From assembly GCA_020466095.1 (NCBI GenBank), contig CM035809.1:18888430-18952429 (forward strand): a DNA stretch of 64,000 nucleotides. Reading direction: 5' to 3'. How positions within the stretch are numbered: the stretch's first letter is position 1; each line of letters starts with the position of its first letter. This DNA comes from Chlorops oryzae. Lineage: Eukaryota > Arthropoda > Insecta > Diptera > Chloropidae. Shown here piece after piece: positions 1 through 12,778 of the stretch. The position numbers were made by a program, and so were the translations under genes. The notes below the pieces were generated by a model that made no database searches, was not told the origin of the DNA, and saw nothing but the letters and a program-made list of their open reading frames with translations.

Positions 1-39
1 CGGGACCTCGGAATTAGGTAGAGAAAACAAATGTGGGTT

Positions 40-225
40 GATTAGTCTACTTTCTCTCGGACCAGGGCCGCTTAAAATACCAGCTCGACAAAGTGCACCT
101 GACAGGTGAGACTCTGAATGCATACTTTGCCTAGAAGATGCAGAGACCACAATCCATATAAAGGTTGAACGTGTTGCCCTAGTTAGGCTGAGATTCAGAG
201 TCTCTAATGCGCCCACGTTTTAAAT
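40..225 (+). pseudogene. Possible LINE 3'-end remnant in an InR intron
   Basis: One forward frame reads C-x2-C-L-E-D-A-E-T-T-I-H-I followed by a hydrophobic Arg-rich stretch. This resembles the cysteine/histidine end of Jockey- or R1-type non-LTR polyproteins, which usually runs C..C..E..E..EH...C. The frame is short and soon stops. It sits in the InR intron upstream of the exon that starts at 535. The call rests on motif resemblance alone. Confidence 0.3.
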
Positions 226-534
226 CACTCTGAGCTGAGACTCGAGAACTATTTAAATGTCTTCTCCATTGATAAGGAAGGTCGAGGGCATTATTATTTG
301 ATAATATTTCACTGTCCGTTAGGGTAGTTAGTTGGTAGTTAAGTGTAGTGTAAGTCGAGGACATATTAAAGAACATAAAACCTAAATATGGGACCACAAG
401 TGGCATAATAGATCTTATATGGTTGCATTGCCTCTATTTCGCCCATAATCTTTTTACAAAAAAAAAAAAAAACTTTTTATGGCTTGTTTAAATTCTTATT
501 AACTTTGATTGATCGATTATTTTCTGTAATTTAG

Positions 535-3500
535 GCATCCAAATTCATCGCTTGTAAAAAAGGATGAAAATCTGGAAACGGATGAGAAAAAACGTCAACG
601 ACGTAGCTACGAGATCGAGCAATACGGTGGAGAAAGTTTTCTAATGCGGCATATACGCTCTTTGCCAGTAAGAAAAGTGAATATATTGGAAAATATTACA
701 ACAACAACAATTAAACCAACCGAAAATGCAACAACAACAAATTTATTCTTTAATAAAACACGTATGGATCCTGAGGGGCAATACTATGAAGTTGTCATCG
801 ATTCGGTCAATGCATCGATAACGAGTTATGTATTCAAGCAGTTAAAGCATTTCTCCTTTTATATGCTCGAAGTGGAAGCATGTCGGGAATTTGAAGTAGG
901 TGCAAAGGATAAGGAATGCAGTGAAGTAGTCTCGGCATATGTGCGAACACTCAAAATGGGTAAGTGAGGGGGTTATTGTGAACAAAAAAATCGTATGAAA
1001 TGGTAGGGTCTAAAATGTAACCCCGATGAGTTACAAGCGAAAGAAAGAAATTTGCAGTAGTTTCTGAAAAACAAATTTTTACGCCTAAACGATGTATTTC
1101 AGAAAAAACATTTTTATACAGTTAAATAGCCAATTGCCAGGCCTTTTTTGGCGTATACAATTTTCTCTTACTTGCTTGCAGTTTCAAGGATTTTTTTTTA
1201 CCATCAAAGTGAAAATTTTGAAATATTTTTTGCATATTTTTTTTTTACTTTGGGAGCAATTTTGGTATGAAAAAGGTCTTATTAACATATACTTTTCTAA
1301 ATTTTTTTCGAATCTATGGTAAATTCCCTTTAAAACCGTAGTAACTACATATGATAAATTTCTCGTGATGCTGTGATTGTTACCATAATCCTCCGAAACG
1401 TCGGTGCCGATTTTTATGAAATTTTTTGCACTAATTGTGTAGGTAACAAGGGCGTATTGAGAGAAAGAGTGCCTTGGTAGCGCTTATATTTGCCACAGTG
1501 GTATATTGAGCAATTATAAGACATTAACCGAAAAAAATTTGGAGGGTCAAGAAGAAGATTAGAGAGTTTTGGACCAAAAACCCATAAATCAGAAAAATTC
1601 ATGACGTCCGATTTCGATGAAAATTTATATATAGAATAAGTGAAAAATTCTAAGAATTTTCGCGCTAACATTTAAAAAAAAATACTGATTACAACTAGTC
1701 TAGTTTGGGTATAGTTCCAAACTGGTCCAAAAAGGACCAGTTTTTTTTTTTAAATTTTAGCGCTAAAATTCTTAGATTTTTTCACTTATTCTATATATAA
1801 ATTTTCATCGAAATCGGACGTCATTAATTTTTCGGAGTTTTTAGGTTTTTGGTCCAAAACTCTCTAAACTTCTTCTTGCCCCCCAAATTTTTTTCCGGTT
1901 AATGTCTTATAATTGCTCAATATACCACTGTGGCAAATAAAAGCGCTTACAAAACACTCTTTCTCTCGTTACGCCCTTGCTTAGTAATAAGGATGGCCCT
2001 CAGAAGTTAGCTTTAGTTGTACCACCCAACGTATGAGCAATGTGATTTAAAAAAAAATAGGACCGTAACATTACGTATACGTCGTGCTTTGAAAATTAGT
2101 GAACAGGTTTGATTATCAAAATTTCTTTTTCGGATATAAAAGCTCCGATGGAATACACTATCCTGACCTGTTTAAATAATGCCTTCATTAAATCATTCAT
2201 ATTTTTTCCAGACAACGTTGATAAAGTGGAAAATTTGAGAGCGACACTCGAAAAGAGTAATACAACACGGACGAATGTACGATTACGTTGGGGTCCGCCG
2301 GAACGACCCAACGGTGCAATTGTCTCCTATACAATACTCTATACAATGCAAGCTAAAGACGCGGTTGAAGAAAAGAAATGTATAACCGAACAGGACTATC
2401 GTAATATGGCCAATGGTTATATACTAACGGGTCTACAAATGGGCAGCAATTACAGTATTCAAGTCCGGGCAAATTCACTCGCCGATGAAGGTGTCGTTTC
2501 GGAGGCCATATTCATACAGACTCCGGTAAGTGCATTGAGGATTCTTAGAGATTGTGTGTATGTGTTTTTTACGGTGTTTTTTTCTTCTTCTTTTTTCCTA
2601 GAATCCGACAATGCCACTATGGCTAATAATCTTGATTACTGTACTTTGCCTGATTATCGTGCTTATTGGTGCATTCATATGGTATTGTTTCTATAAAAAG
2701 AAAAAGAATGCACCGCCATCGGATCTACGCTTTTATCCATCGGTTAATCCATACTATATGAGCCTACAGTATGTTCCAGATAGTTGGGAGGTTGCACGCG
2801 AGCGTGTCATTCAATTGAGTCCATTGGGTCAGGGCTCATTCGGTATGGTCTACGAGGGTATATTGAAGGGGCTTAACAGCAGCACCGAAGATACACCGTG
2901 TGCGATCAAAACGGTCAATGAGAACGCAACCGATCGTGAACGTTTGAATTTCCTTAACGAGGCCGGTGTCATGAAACAATTCGATACTTATCATGTTGTT
3001 AAATTATTGGGCGTCTGCTCGATTGGTCAGCCGGCATTGGTCGTTATGGAACTGATGAAGAACGGCGATTTGAAATCATATCTTCGTGCACATCGACCGT
3101 ACGATCGCGATGATGATTTGGGAACAACAGCCACGACAACTATTGCACGGGATACGATTTCTTCGGTACAACCACCGCCAATTAGTAGGATCTATCAGGT
3201 ATATATATATATAAATTGGTTCTCAGCTAATAAATACGAACATTGAAAGAATTAAAAATAAAATTCTTTTATAATTTTTTTTTCCACAGATGGCCATTGA
3301 AATTGCTGATGGCATGGCTTATTTAGCTGCTAAGAAATTTGTTCATCGTGATTTGGCTGCGCGTAATTGTATGGTGGCCTGTGATCTTACAGTTAAAATT
3401 GGTGACTTTGGCATGACGCGTGATATCTATGAGACGGACTATTATCGCAAGGGTACGAAGGGTCTATTGCCTGTTCGTTGGATGCCACCGGAAGCGTTAC

Positions 3501-6500
3501 GTGATGGAATCTACTCAAGTGCTAGTGATGTCTTCAGTTATGGTGTTGTACTGTGGGAAATGGCAACGCTGGCATCACAACCCTATCAGGTAAGATCGAA
3601 AAGTAGATAAAAATATACGAAATAGTAATAATAATTATAATTTTGTTTTTTTGTTTGTTTTTCCTACAGGGTCTATCCAACGATCAGGTACTACGCTATG
3701 TCATCGATGGTGGTGTTATGGAACGTCCAGAAAATTGTCCAGATGATCTTTACGATCTAATGCAAAGATGTTGGATGCACCGTCCATCGGCGCGGCCAAC
3801 ATTTATGGAAATAATAACCTATCTAATTGAATATGCCAATGAACAATTTGCCCAAGTTTCTTTCTATCATTCGGAGACTGGACAACAAACGCTGGCCAAA
3901 GAACGTGCGGGTAAATACATAATAATTCATTCATGTTCATTCATATTCAGCCTGATTCGAAATATTCTCGATGAATTTTTCCCTGTGGGGATTTGAAAAA
4001 AGTTCTCCCATTCTAATACACACTGAGAAGGTGAATATAATGGGAGCTAGAATTTTGAATATTTTTAAGAAGAATTCGTCACATTCTTTGATTTATTGAC
4101 ACTTATAATACAGTGTACTCACTCTTAAGCGGACACCTACGGGACCGAAATAATGTGTCCGCTTAAGAGGAAACTATTTGAGAAGCAGAAGCGCTAGAGC
4201 ATTCCCAAAAGAGAGTACACTGTACTGGCGAAAAATTTCGAGCGAACAAATTTCCGGGGAATATTCATTTAGAATAGAGAGCTGATTCATTCATATTTTA
4301 TTTATTTTTTATTTATTTATTTATTTAAGTCTATGAATCAATTCATTCGAGACTTGATAAGAAACTGAAATATTAGCAGTGCGGGTAACATACATATACT
4401 AATTATTCATGTTGCGTTGCACATTCACAGCGAACATGGATTTTTCTGACAAATTCTCGATAAATTTTTCCTGTGGGGATTTGAAAAAATGTTCTCCATT
4501 CTAACTGTATTCACACTGAGATAGGTGCAAATAATGGGAGCTAGAATTGAATAATTCATTTTAAGAGATTTCAGTCACATTCGACGCTTTTATCATGAAA
4601 ATTAACTCATCTAAGCAGAGACACTATGACCGAAAATAAATGTGTCCTGTTTAAGAGTGATAACTATTAATACGAATGCTAGAACACGTAGAGCATTCCT
4701 CAAAAAGAAACTGTATCTTGCGAAAATTATCAGGCTGAAAAAATTTCGATATTCATTAGTCAATCCAGAGAGCTCGACTTACGTTTCATCAACTGACATT
4801 TATTTCATTTGTTTATTTGAAAATTATTTCACTTTACAGTCTATGAATCAATTCTTGCTCTAGATCTTCTAACGAAATTAAATTATTAGAGAAACAAAAT
4901 TAATATTCAAACTACTTAAAACTAAGAAAAAAATATTATTAAATAACTATAAAATATTTCTTAAAGTATTTAATGAGACAAATTTTGAATGAAACAAATT
5001 TTTGGTTTATAACCCATAGAACTCCAACATTCCGGCGATGTCTTCCATGATCACGAAAATGATTTGGACGATGCAACGACACCATTGCGTATGGGTGAAT
5101 ATAATGACTTCCCATTGGCTATGGATAATAATTCATCGGTTGAAAATCATGGCGACAGCCCAATTGTTGTCGAGGAACCAACTCACTCGCCATATAGGTG
5201 AGGGTACATGTTATACACCATTTACTACAACAATCGCAACAAGAAAAATCATCATGTTAGGTAATTTTCCGGCTATGAACAAAATAAACAATAAATAATT
5301 AAATAAATAATAAACTAAAATAAAACTAAATCCCAAATGATGTTGGAATTTGCTTAATATCCTTTGTCTTATCATGGAACAATTTCTAACCGGCTCCGAA
5401 TATCCGAAAATCCTTTTCTTTTTAATTGAATTCGAGATTAAATGTTGTTTTTCTTCAGCACGATTAAATTTGACTAACGAATTGGAAGAAATGATTTTGT
5501 TATAGCCCAAAATTACCTAAAAAAAAAAAAAAAAAATAAATGTATATCATGAATCCATCTTTATTTATTCTTATTCATTTTATTTCATTATAAAAATTCA
5601 TCATTCATGTTTGAAAGAAGAAGAAAAAAATTGGAAAAATTTTTCAAAAATATTTTCACACATTAATCCGAATGATTTTTTTTTTTTCAGTATCGGGTCG
5701 GCTAACATCGTTAGTAGCACACCAGATGGACAATCGAAGCATAGTCTGACTACATCGCAGAACAATCCAATCTTAAGTTCGGCACCATCAACATCAGCCG
5801 CAGTGATCGGTAGCGCTGGCAGCGGTCAACCGCATTCGTATCCACGTCAGATACTCGGTCGTTATCAATCGAGCAATCGTCACCTGATGCCACCCATGAG
5901 TGCCGAAGATAATGCCGCGTATGTTCAACCCGATCAATTGACATCGTTGGTTGATGAAACATCAAGAAATGACAATGCGAAAGTTAGTAGTAATAATGCG
6001 CCGGCAAGTCGTTCAGCCGAGACCGATGAGCGTGGCTATGAGATGTACGATCCTAGTCCGGATTTTCATGATCATGCAACATACGACCCGGCCGACGATG
6101 AAGAGGATTTCGATGGCATTTTATCGGGACGTGCGAGCAAATTGAGCGGCGGTCAAAATCTATTGCCACGTCAGAAGAGTAAACAAAAAATGCCCATTAT
6201 AATGCCAATATCCAGTTCGGTGCCCGATGATGTGATCAGTGCACCAATGTCATCGTCAGCTGCCTCATCGAATGCATCGTCCAATGCGACTGCAACGGCT
6301 GGCGGCAGTGGCGGTGTTGGTGGTGGTGGTGGTTCGAAATATCCAACAAGTTTGAAACGCGCAGTCGCCGAGACGGTGCAAAATGTTGGCAATAGTTTGG
6401 TCCCAACGAGATTGCGTAAAATCAATCAGCGTTTTTTCGGTCACAAACGTACGGGCAGCAATACCAGTCACAAGAGTACCAGCTCCAATCCTGCATCGAC

Positions 6501-7593
6501 AAACAGCAATACGAATCTGACGACAGCGACAGCAACACAGGCATCCGAAAGGGGTAGTCAGAATCTTGGTAACGTTGAGAGCGGTTCGGTCTGGCCACGT
6601 TTCTTTACGCCAACACTTGGCGGTGGTGGTGGTGGTGGTGGTGGTGTTGCTCCGTCTTCATCAACTCCACCGGCAGTCGCCATCATAAGTGACAATCCAA
6701 ATTATACGATTCTCGATGAAACGGCAAATGCATCCATGATATCGAGTGCTGCTGCTGCAAACGCCGATGCCAGCACAACGCCTGCGCACAAAAATAATGT
6801 TGCGAAGCCAACGTCTACGGCTACCAGCAGCGGCAGACCAACGGGCTTTACAACGAGTACAAATCCAAACTATCAGCTGCTCGATGAATCATTGAACACG
6901 TCGGTTACGACGCCGGCGCAGCAAATTTTCAGCTCAATGAGTGAAAATCCTAACTACGCTAGTCATGAAGCGCCACCGCCTGCGACAACAGCGGCTACAA
7001 ATACGACGCCTTATGTCATGATGAATGAGCCGGCGGCGACAGAAACAAGAACGACAGCAGCACCAAAATTTAGTGATAATCCCAACTATCAAATGATGGC
7101 ACCGATGAGCGAAAAAATACAACAACCAAAACAGCAACAACAACAACAACAACAGCCGCAACAAACTCAAACTCAAACTCAAACAACGCCAGCATTTTCG
7201 TACCTATGGCGTGGACCACCATCATCGGAAGATGACGATAACGACGATGCGGATGATGATGCGCATACGGAGCATATAAAAATGGAACGTATGCCATTAA
7301 GCCGAAGGGCACCGCAGAAGCAACAACAGCAGCAGCAACAATTACAAAAAAAACGCGGAAGCAGCCGAAGTCGCAGTCGCAGCAAGAGTAGCACGAAATC
7401 TGGTGAACGTTCGACGCCAACAGCAACAACAACAACAACAACAACACAGCCAACAAATTTGCCAATAGTAACAACGACTCCATCAACAATACAAACAAAA
7501 CCGTCACAGACATATTCACTAAAAGAGAAATGGTTGCGACAACAGCAACCACCACCGCCGCCACCAAACGGTTTCATCGGCCGTGATGGCTAG
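535..7593 (+). CDS. InR: Insulin receptor, 3' part (second FnIII region to stop)
   Basis: Receptor tyrosine kinase for insulin-like peptides at the plasma membrane. Exons read from splice sites are 535-959, 2212-2525, 2602-3198, 3290-3589, 3670-3910, 5020-5197 and 5691-7593. All phases agree and give 1,318 residues before the TAG; the 5' exons lie outside the window. In order (numbering from the window start): a furin-like KKRQRRS site near residue 20, the last fibronectin type III part, a transmembrane helix at about 251-275, a juxtamembrane NPYY at 295-298, and a kinase domain. Kinase landmarks are GQGSFG at about 322, the AIK lysine at about 349, HRD at 464-466, DFG at 484-486 and the activation loop YETDYY at 492-497. 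A tail of about 690 residues follows. It is rich in Ser/Thr/Ala, has Gly and Gln runs, and carries four NPNY motifs at 6694, 6862, 6946 and 7078. Fly InR is known to have such a tail, which helps recruit IRS-type PTB adaptors. The kinase looks intact. Confidence 0.96.
1440..1990. repeat. Long inverted repeat in an InR intron
   Basis: The left arm (about 1440-1680) and the right arm (about 1742-1990) are reverse complements over about 240 bp with a few mismatches, around a loop of about 60 bp. Landmarks are CACTGTGG with its complement CCACAGTG, and the shared run TCTATATATAAATTTTCATC. The repeat lies inside the 960-2211 intron, so the InR pre-mRNA would carry a long hairpin. It is probably a foldback transposon remnant; I see no clear target-site duplication. 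Confidence 0.8.
3948..4863 (+). repeat. Direct duplication inside an InR intron, two divergent copies
   Basis: Copy A runs about 3948-4350 and copy B about 4428-4863. Both start with a TTCTCGAT(A/G)AATTTTTCC block, continue through GGGAGCTAGAAT and AGAGCATTCC, and end at GTCTATGAATCAATTC. Copy B is riddled with small insertions and deletions. Copy A contains an intact short TA-flanked element (4111-4222) that is scrambled in copy B. The sequence belongs to a dispersed family seen elsewhere in the window. Confidence 0.65.
4111..4222. mobile_element. 112-bp TA-flanked inverted-repeat element (Tc1/mariner-like MITE)
   Basis: Ends are CAGTGTACTC and GAGTACACTG, flanked on both sides by TA, as expected for Tc1/mariner-type insertion. 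An inner repeat, CTTAAGCGGACAC, recurs as its near complement GTGTCCGCTTAAG. A related element sits at 63679-63773. It has no coding capacity. Confidence 0.7.
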
Positions 7594-8200
7594 TCGCCTC
7601 CACGGACGCAACGAAGCACACGGCAAGCCAAGCTATAAATTAATAAGACACACATCGCGCTTGGCCTTGGTCTAGAAGCTTTCAATGTATTCAATGTATA
7701 GATAATTTTCTTTGCTACAATGTAAGTATCACACACACAACTAATTGAACAATCGATTCAATGATTTGTCGATCGATTAATTAGTTCGTTTATTATTTAA
7801 TTGTCTTAATTTTAATATCTTCTATAGAGCCTTTAAGTCAAATGTATATATACTACACAGGCATATTATCAGACTTTCATATATGTACATCCTTTACACA
7901 TCTTTTTATGTGTTGTATTTCAAAAAAAAAAAAAAAAAAAAAAAACTAATTAGGGCTATGCAGATTTCCCCTTAATATATGTATGTTTTTCTCAGACAAA
8001 TCCCTTCCTTTAGTTTTTTCCCAAAAAATAAATCTTCCATTAAAAACGTAATTCGGGATGCTTAACGAACTATCTTCATTTGACGCAGAGAGGAAAGAAT
8101 TATACGATTTAGGTGTTCTACGCTTACAGAGAGATAAGAATATTGTTGAATTTGTGACAAAAGATTTCTTATTAGCCGTGTACAATTAGGGTTCATCATC
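7594..8200 (+). other. InR 3' flank / probable 3' UTR
   Basis: This is non-coding sequence directly after the InR stop. It is AT-rich, with an A run of about 23 at 7923-7945. I cannot place the polyadenylation site, because AATAAA-like words are common throughout the next 6 kb. Confidence 0.4.
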
Positions 8201-8440
8201 AGGGCTCGGATTTTGTTGACTTTTATAATTTTAAAGCATACTTTATGGAGTACAAATTTCGTTCAACTCACATAAAGTTAAGATTCAAATCGATTTTTAA
8301 CTTCAATTGCAATTTTTTGAAGTTAGAAAAGCGGTTTGAAGTTCAACTTTGCTAAATTTATTCGCAAAATGTTGGTAAAAAAAAATTTGCCCCATAAAGT
8401 ATGCTTTAAATTTATAAAATTCAACAAAATCCGAACCCTG
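8201..8440. mobile_element. 240-bp hAT-like MITE, copy 1
   Basis: The terminal inverted repeats begin CAGGGCTCGGATTTTGTTGA and extend over about 45 bp. The flanking octamers TTCATCAT and GTGATCAT agree at five of eight positions, so any target-site duplication is decayed. The same family is at 63258-63500, with a perfect 8-bp duplication there, and as a split copy near 60480-61277. Confidence 0.75.
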
Positions 8441-8519
8441 GTGATCATGTTTTAGTAATTGCTCTTTCTATTTTATTTCTAATTTTTCTTATATTATCAC
8501 AGCACATAGATTGTATGTT

Positions 8520-8990
8520 ATTACGAGCGCGATTCCTTATAATACAATCCGATTCTAAATATTTTCGGGGAATTTTTCCCTGCGGAGGTTTAACGATTGC
8601 TTCTTCATAGCTCGTTTCTAAGATTGTCCCCTCTATATCATGCTCCAAGTGCTCCTCATCAATATCGATATGTTCCAGTTCTTGGAACTCTGGCTCTGGC
8701 GAGTTAGCATCTGTTTCTTCTTACAACGTACTCCCATACAACGTACTCCCATACAACGTACTCCCATACAACGTACTCCCATACAACGTACTCCCATACA
8801 ACGTACTCCCATACAACGTACTCCCATACAACGTACTCCCATACAACGTACTCCCATACTTGCAAAAAATTCTCCGATTCTAGGCACAATGGTAAAGGAT
8901 TAATAAGGGTAACAAGAATTCTGAATATTTTTAAGCAAAATTAATAACATTCTTCCTTGTATTGACGCTTAGAACACTTCCTTTTTCTGC
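8520..8990. repeat. Dispersed repeat copy interrupted by a 15-bp minisatellite
   Basis: The left part carries CCGATTCTAAATATTTTCGG and a CCCTGCGG(A/T)GG-type block. The right part carries GAATTCTGAATATTTTTAAG and CATTCTTCC. Both halves match the dispersed family described at 3948, 31242 and 48232. The minisatellite lies between the two halves. Confidence 0.6.
8723..8857 (+). repeat. Minisatellite: nine exact copies of a 15-bp unit
   Basis: The unit ACAACGTACTCCCAT is repeated nine times without a mismatch. Because 15 is a multiple of three and the unit lacks stops in several frames, it creates repetitive open frames on both strands. I regard these as artefacts, not genes. Confidence 0.97.
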
Positions 8991-9479
8991 GGAGAAATAT
9001 TTAAAGGGAAAAACTTTCGCGGGATATATTCATTTAGAATTCATTTGATTGTCTCAATTAATTTAAAAATATTTTTTAGTAGGTACAATAATTGGAATGT
9101 GACTTCTTGTGACTTCTTGTTGTCACTAATCATTTGCCTGATACGAGTTCACTTTTAAGACAAGGTATCATTTTTAACGTTTCACACAGAGAGAGAGAGA
9201 GAGCGCTATATTCAAGAATGCTTCCAATAGTGAATCTACAAATTCCAAGAGAATTTGCATGTTTACTAGAGGCGCTTCTCTCTAATCAGCTATTATTTTA
9301 CGGCTAATAAGAATCTCTTAATTTTCTTGGTCACCTTAATCAAAGATTCATTCTTAAATAAATGACGATCAAGAAGGCTACTTCCACTAAACCAAGACAA
9401 TCCTCTCTTTCCTCTTTAATCTAAACAATATTGACGTATTAAAGAAATTTCTTGATCACATATACCAATCTGCGCCTCA

Positions 9480-9660
9480 TTATCATTATTATTATTATTT
9501 TTATTTTATTATTATTATTATTATTACTTATTATTATTATTATCATTATTATTATTATTACTATTATTATTATTTATTATTATTATTATTTTATTTTTTA
9601 TTTTTTTTAATATTAAAATTATTATTTTCACTATGATTATTATAATTTTTTTTAATAAAA
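9480..9660. repeat. ATT trinucleotide microsatellite
   Basis: An imperfect (ATT)n tract of about 120 bp, followed by AT-rich low-complexity sequence. Confidence 0.9.
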
Positions 9661-11118
9661 AAAACTTGTTAAAAATAATAAATAATCGTAGAGAAACGCT
9701 AAATTAATACATAAATCAAATTCTTTGTAGCTTTATTCGCACATTTAGTTGAAATTTTTACTTGATGCTTTGGAAAAGCAGACGTTTTCTAGTAAAACTT
9801 TAAAGAAGAGAAAGTATATTTTTATAAAAAAATAAAGAGATGAGAAAAAAAATTACAAAGAAAATAAAAAAAGGAGAAAAATTCAAAAAAAAAATTATTG
9901 AAAATAAAAGAAGCTTCAAAATATTCAAGATAAAGCTTTTGCAACCTATGGTACGCATATTAAGCAACTGTAGACTAAATTATAAAGTTTCGCTTTGAAA
10001 AATGCTCTAAAAATTGTAATAAAAAAAATAAATAAATAAATAAATAATCATAATATATTTAAAATTAGTGAATAGTTTCGGCATAACTTTTTGGTATAAC
10101 TTTAAGAAGTAAAAGAGCAAAAGAAATTTCAAAAACAAAAAAAAAAAAAAAAAAATTGAAAATCTGAATGTATGAAAAACTTGTGAAAAGGGTTTTTCAA
10201 AAGCAATTTTTATGGAAAATATTTCAAAAAAAAAAATAAATGTATTATTGTTTTTTTTTTCTGTCAACATTTTTTATAACTAAAAAAAAAAACAAAATCT
10301 TATTGTGTAATCACAAACCAACTAATTAACGAAGCATTCTAATCAAAATTGCGACCAAAATTTAATGAGTACACTGAGAGAAAAATATTGAAAATGAGAA
10401 GATTTGAAAGTGAAACTTTTTGAATAATTTTGAAGACCTTCAAAAACGTTGTAAATTTGAGACGTAATCGTGTAATCAATTAATTTTGTTAAAAAGAAAA
10501 ATATCCTTTTCTCTGATCTTTTCCGATGATAGTGTCCCCCCGCCCCCCATAACATATTGTCGCTTTAGATGAAAATCTGATATTCGTGACTTGTGTCCGA
10601 AAAAAGAAATCTACTAAAATAAAATAAAATACCCTTTATCTGCTATATAAAAAGAAAAAATAAAAATATGCTAGCCCATAGCACTGCTTTATACAAAATA
10701 TATAGTAAAATTTCAACAAACTAAATGAAAAAAAAAAAAAAATGAAAAAAAAACCCCAGAATACAACAACAACAACACAGTTATAACAAATCAAAAAGTA
10801 CAAACAATATCTTAAATATATAGATTTAGAAAGAATATAAATAAATAGAGAAAAACACTTAGTTTAACAATCTACCTAAATACTTGTATGAATAAAATAT
10901 TTAAAAAAAAAAAGGATAATTGAAACAAATTCCGGGGCAAAAGTTTTCGTTCGCATTGATTTTTTTTTAACATTCATTGTAATATACTTTCGTATTTATA
11001 ATACAAGATAATGTAAGATTTATTTTTCGAAGTGGTTTCGAACTTGGCACTTTAGCAATAATTCAAAAAATTTATTTTATTTTTTGTTTTTTATTTTTAA
11101 AGCGCTCTTTTTTATACT
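9661..11118. other. AT-rich gene-free sequence
   Basis: I see only A/T homopolymers and an ACTGAGAGAAAAA word near 10373 that resembles the ends of local inverted-repeat elements. No coding frame with protein-like composition is present. Confidence 0.6.
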
Positions 11119-11333
11119 CAGTCCGATTCTGAATATTCCCGGGGAACTTACTTTTCTCGAGACGAAAATTCTCCTTTTTTAAAATAGATAGTATAAGGAA
11201 AATTATGGATATGGATCAAATAACCGTTCCCCATCAAATTTTTCTCCCCCAAAATATTTAAAAAAGAAGTTTGCTCTCGAGAAGAGTAGATTCCACGGGA
11301 GTTCGTTCCCCGGGAATATTCAGAATCGGGATG
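11119..11333. mobile_element. MITE with ends CCGATTCTGAATATTCCCG, copy 1
   Basis: The left end CCGATTCTGAATATTCCCG reappears inverted at the right end as CGGGAATATTCAGAATCGG. An inner TCTCGAGA-type block is also inverted. A second copy, oppositely oriented inside, is at 12459-12690. Confidence 0.8.
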
Positions 11334-12101
11334 ATTATCTTTTCCCTTTTTTTTTTGTGCAGAAATGTTTAATTTTATCAAATTTATCAAACTATCGGGC
11401 TCTAAGGGGGTCGGTCGTGCACGTCTTCATGTCGGCTTAAGAGCTTCGAAAGTCTAAGTTTTCGAACATATTCTTTTTAAGTAATCTTCATGCCTACATT
11501 TAATTGATTTAATGAGGACTATCAATTGAAAGATTAAACCATAAAAATGTTTAAACTAGAATGAAGACGATTTCATTTCGATTTAAATCCTTTAAAAGTT
11601 TAAAACTTCAAATGACAATCTTCTGGCACACTTGAATATGGTTTATTAAACTTACCAGATACAAGCTGGGGTTAAATTAATATCACATGAAGATGATCAA
11701 AATGTATTTCGAAGTTCTTCAGTCGTCATAAAGATCATACTACGACCCTTAGATATCTGAATTTCCAATCGGGGAAGTGTTTCCGAAAAACGTTTCGAAC
11801 ATCCTTCTGTGACATGCGCGAAAAATTTATTCCAAATTTTGTTTTTTGTTTTGCCTTCGAGAAAATAAAATTCAATTTACACTATAAAAAGAAAACCGCG
11901 AAATAACCTAAAAGAAAACATGCCATCGAAGGAATATCTATCTATTTATAATGACCTATAGCTCAATATATATCTTATAACAAATAATTTTCTGCAAGAT
12001 ATTTTTTTTTTAAACAATTTTATTTACTACCATTTAAGTACCGATTTCAACGATATCGCATTTCGCCATATTTTACAAAAAAAAAAGCAACAAAATACGC
12101 G

Positions 12102-12778
12102 TATACACTGAGAAATGTTTATGTAGGAGGAGCAAAAAAAAAAACAATATTTTATTTTTTGAAATTCCAAACGACTTTTTTTTTTTGTTATATATGTTTT
12201 TCTACATAGGTCAATGATCTATTAAAGAGTAATTCTTTTATTTAAAAATGAAATCAATTAAAAAATATTCAAATCAAAATAGTTTGCTGTTTGAAGTTAA
12301 AATTTTCTTCAATTCTGGCTGCTTTAAGGTCAACAGTATTCTACTGCTAAACATTTAACCCCAAACTCCTAACAAGTTATCGAGTAAAGCATGCTATATT
12401 TACTCTTCAAAAATTATTATTATTATTTTTTTTTTTTTTTTGTATTCATCCATATGCAACCCGATTCTGAATATTTCCGAGGAACGAATTCCCGGAGAAT
12501 ATAATTTTCTCGAGAGTAAACTTCTTCTTTCTTAAATATTTGGAGGAATAAATTCGATGGGGAATTGGTATTTGACCCATATCCATAATGTTCCATACCC
12601 TATCTATTTATTTAAAAAATGAGAATTTTAGTCTCGAGAAAAGTAAATTCCCCGTGAATTCGTTCCCCGGAAATATTCAGAATCGGGCTGATGATAATAT
12701 TTTTATTTGACAGCAAATGTTTCCAATGAAAAATTTTTGATTTGCTCGGTAAACATTTTTCAGTGTATCCATACAAGA
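12102..12778. mobile_element. TIR element (ACACTGAGAAATG ends) with a nested MITE
   Basis: The left end TACACTGAGAAATGTTTATG is inverted at the right end as GTAAACATTTTTCAGTGTA. The 12459-12690 MITE lies inside it. The interior is non-coding. The family is not assigned. Confidence 0.55.
12459..12690. mobile_element. MITE with ends CCGATTCTGAATATTTCCG, copy 2
   Basis: A palindromic element of about 230 bp whose termini are CCGATTCTGAATATTTCCG and its inverted counterpart near 12665-12685. Its interior matches 11119-11333 in reverse. It is nested in the larger 12102-12778 element. Confidence 0.8.

Noticed and set aside
7070..7577. Minus-strand frames rich in Val/Leu/Cys opposite the InR tail
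   Set aside because: Antisense of CAA/ACA-rich coding sequence, with no independent gene features.
8633..8903. Repetitive frames (RTPIQ, GVRCM, WEYVV units)
   Set aside because: All come from the 15-bp minisatellite, which is free of stops in several frames.
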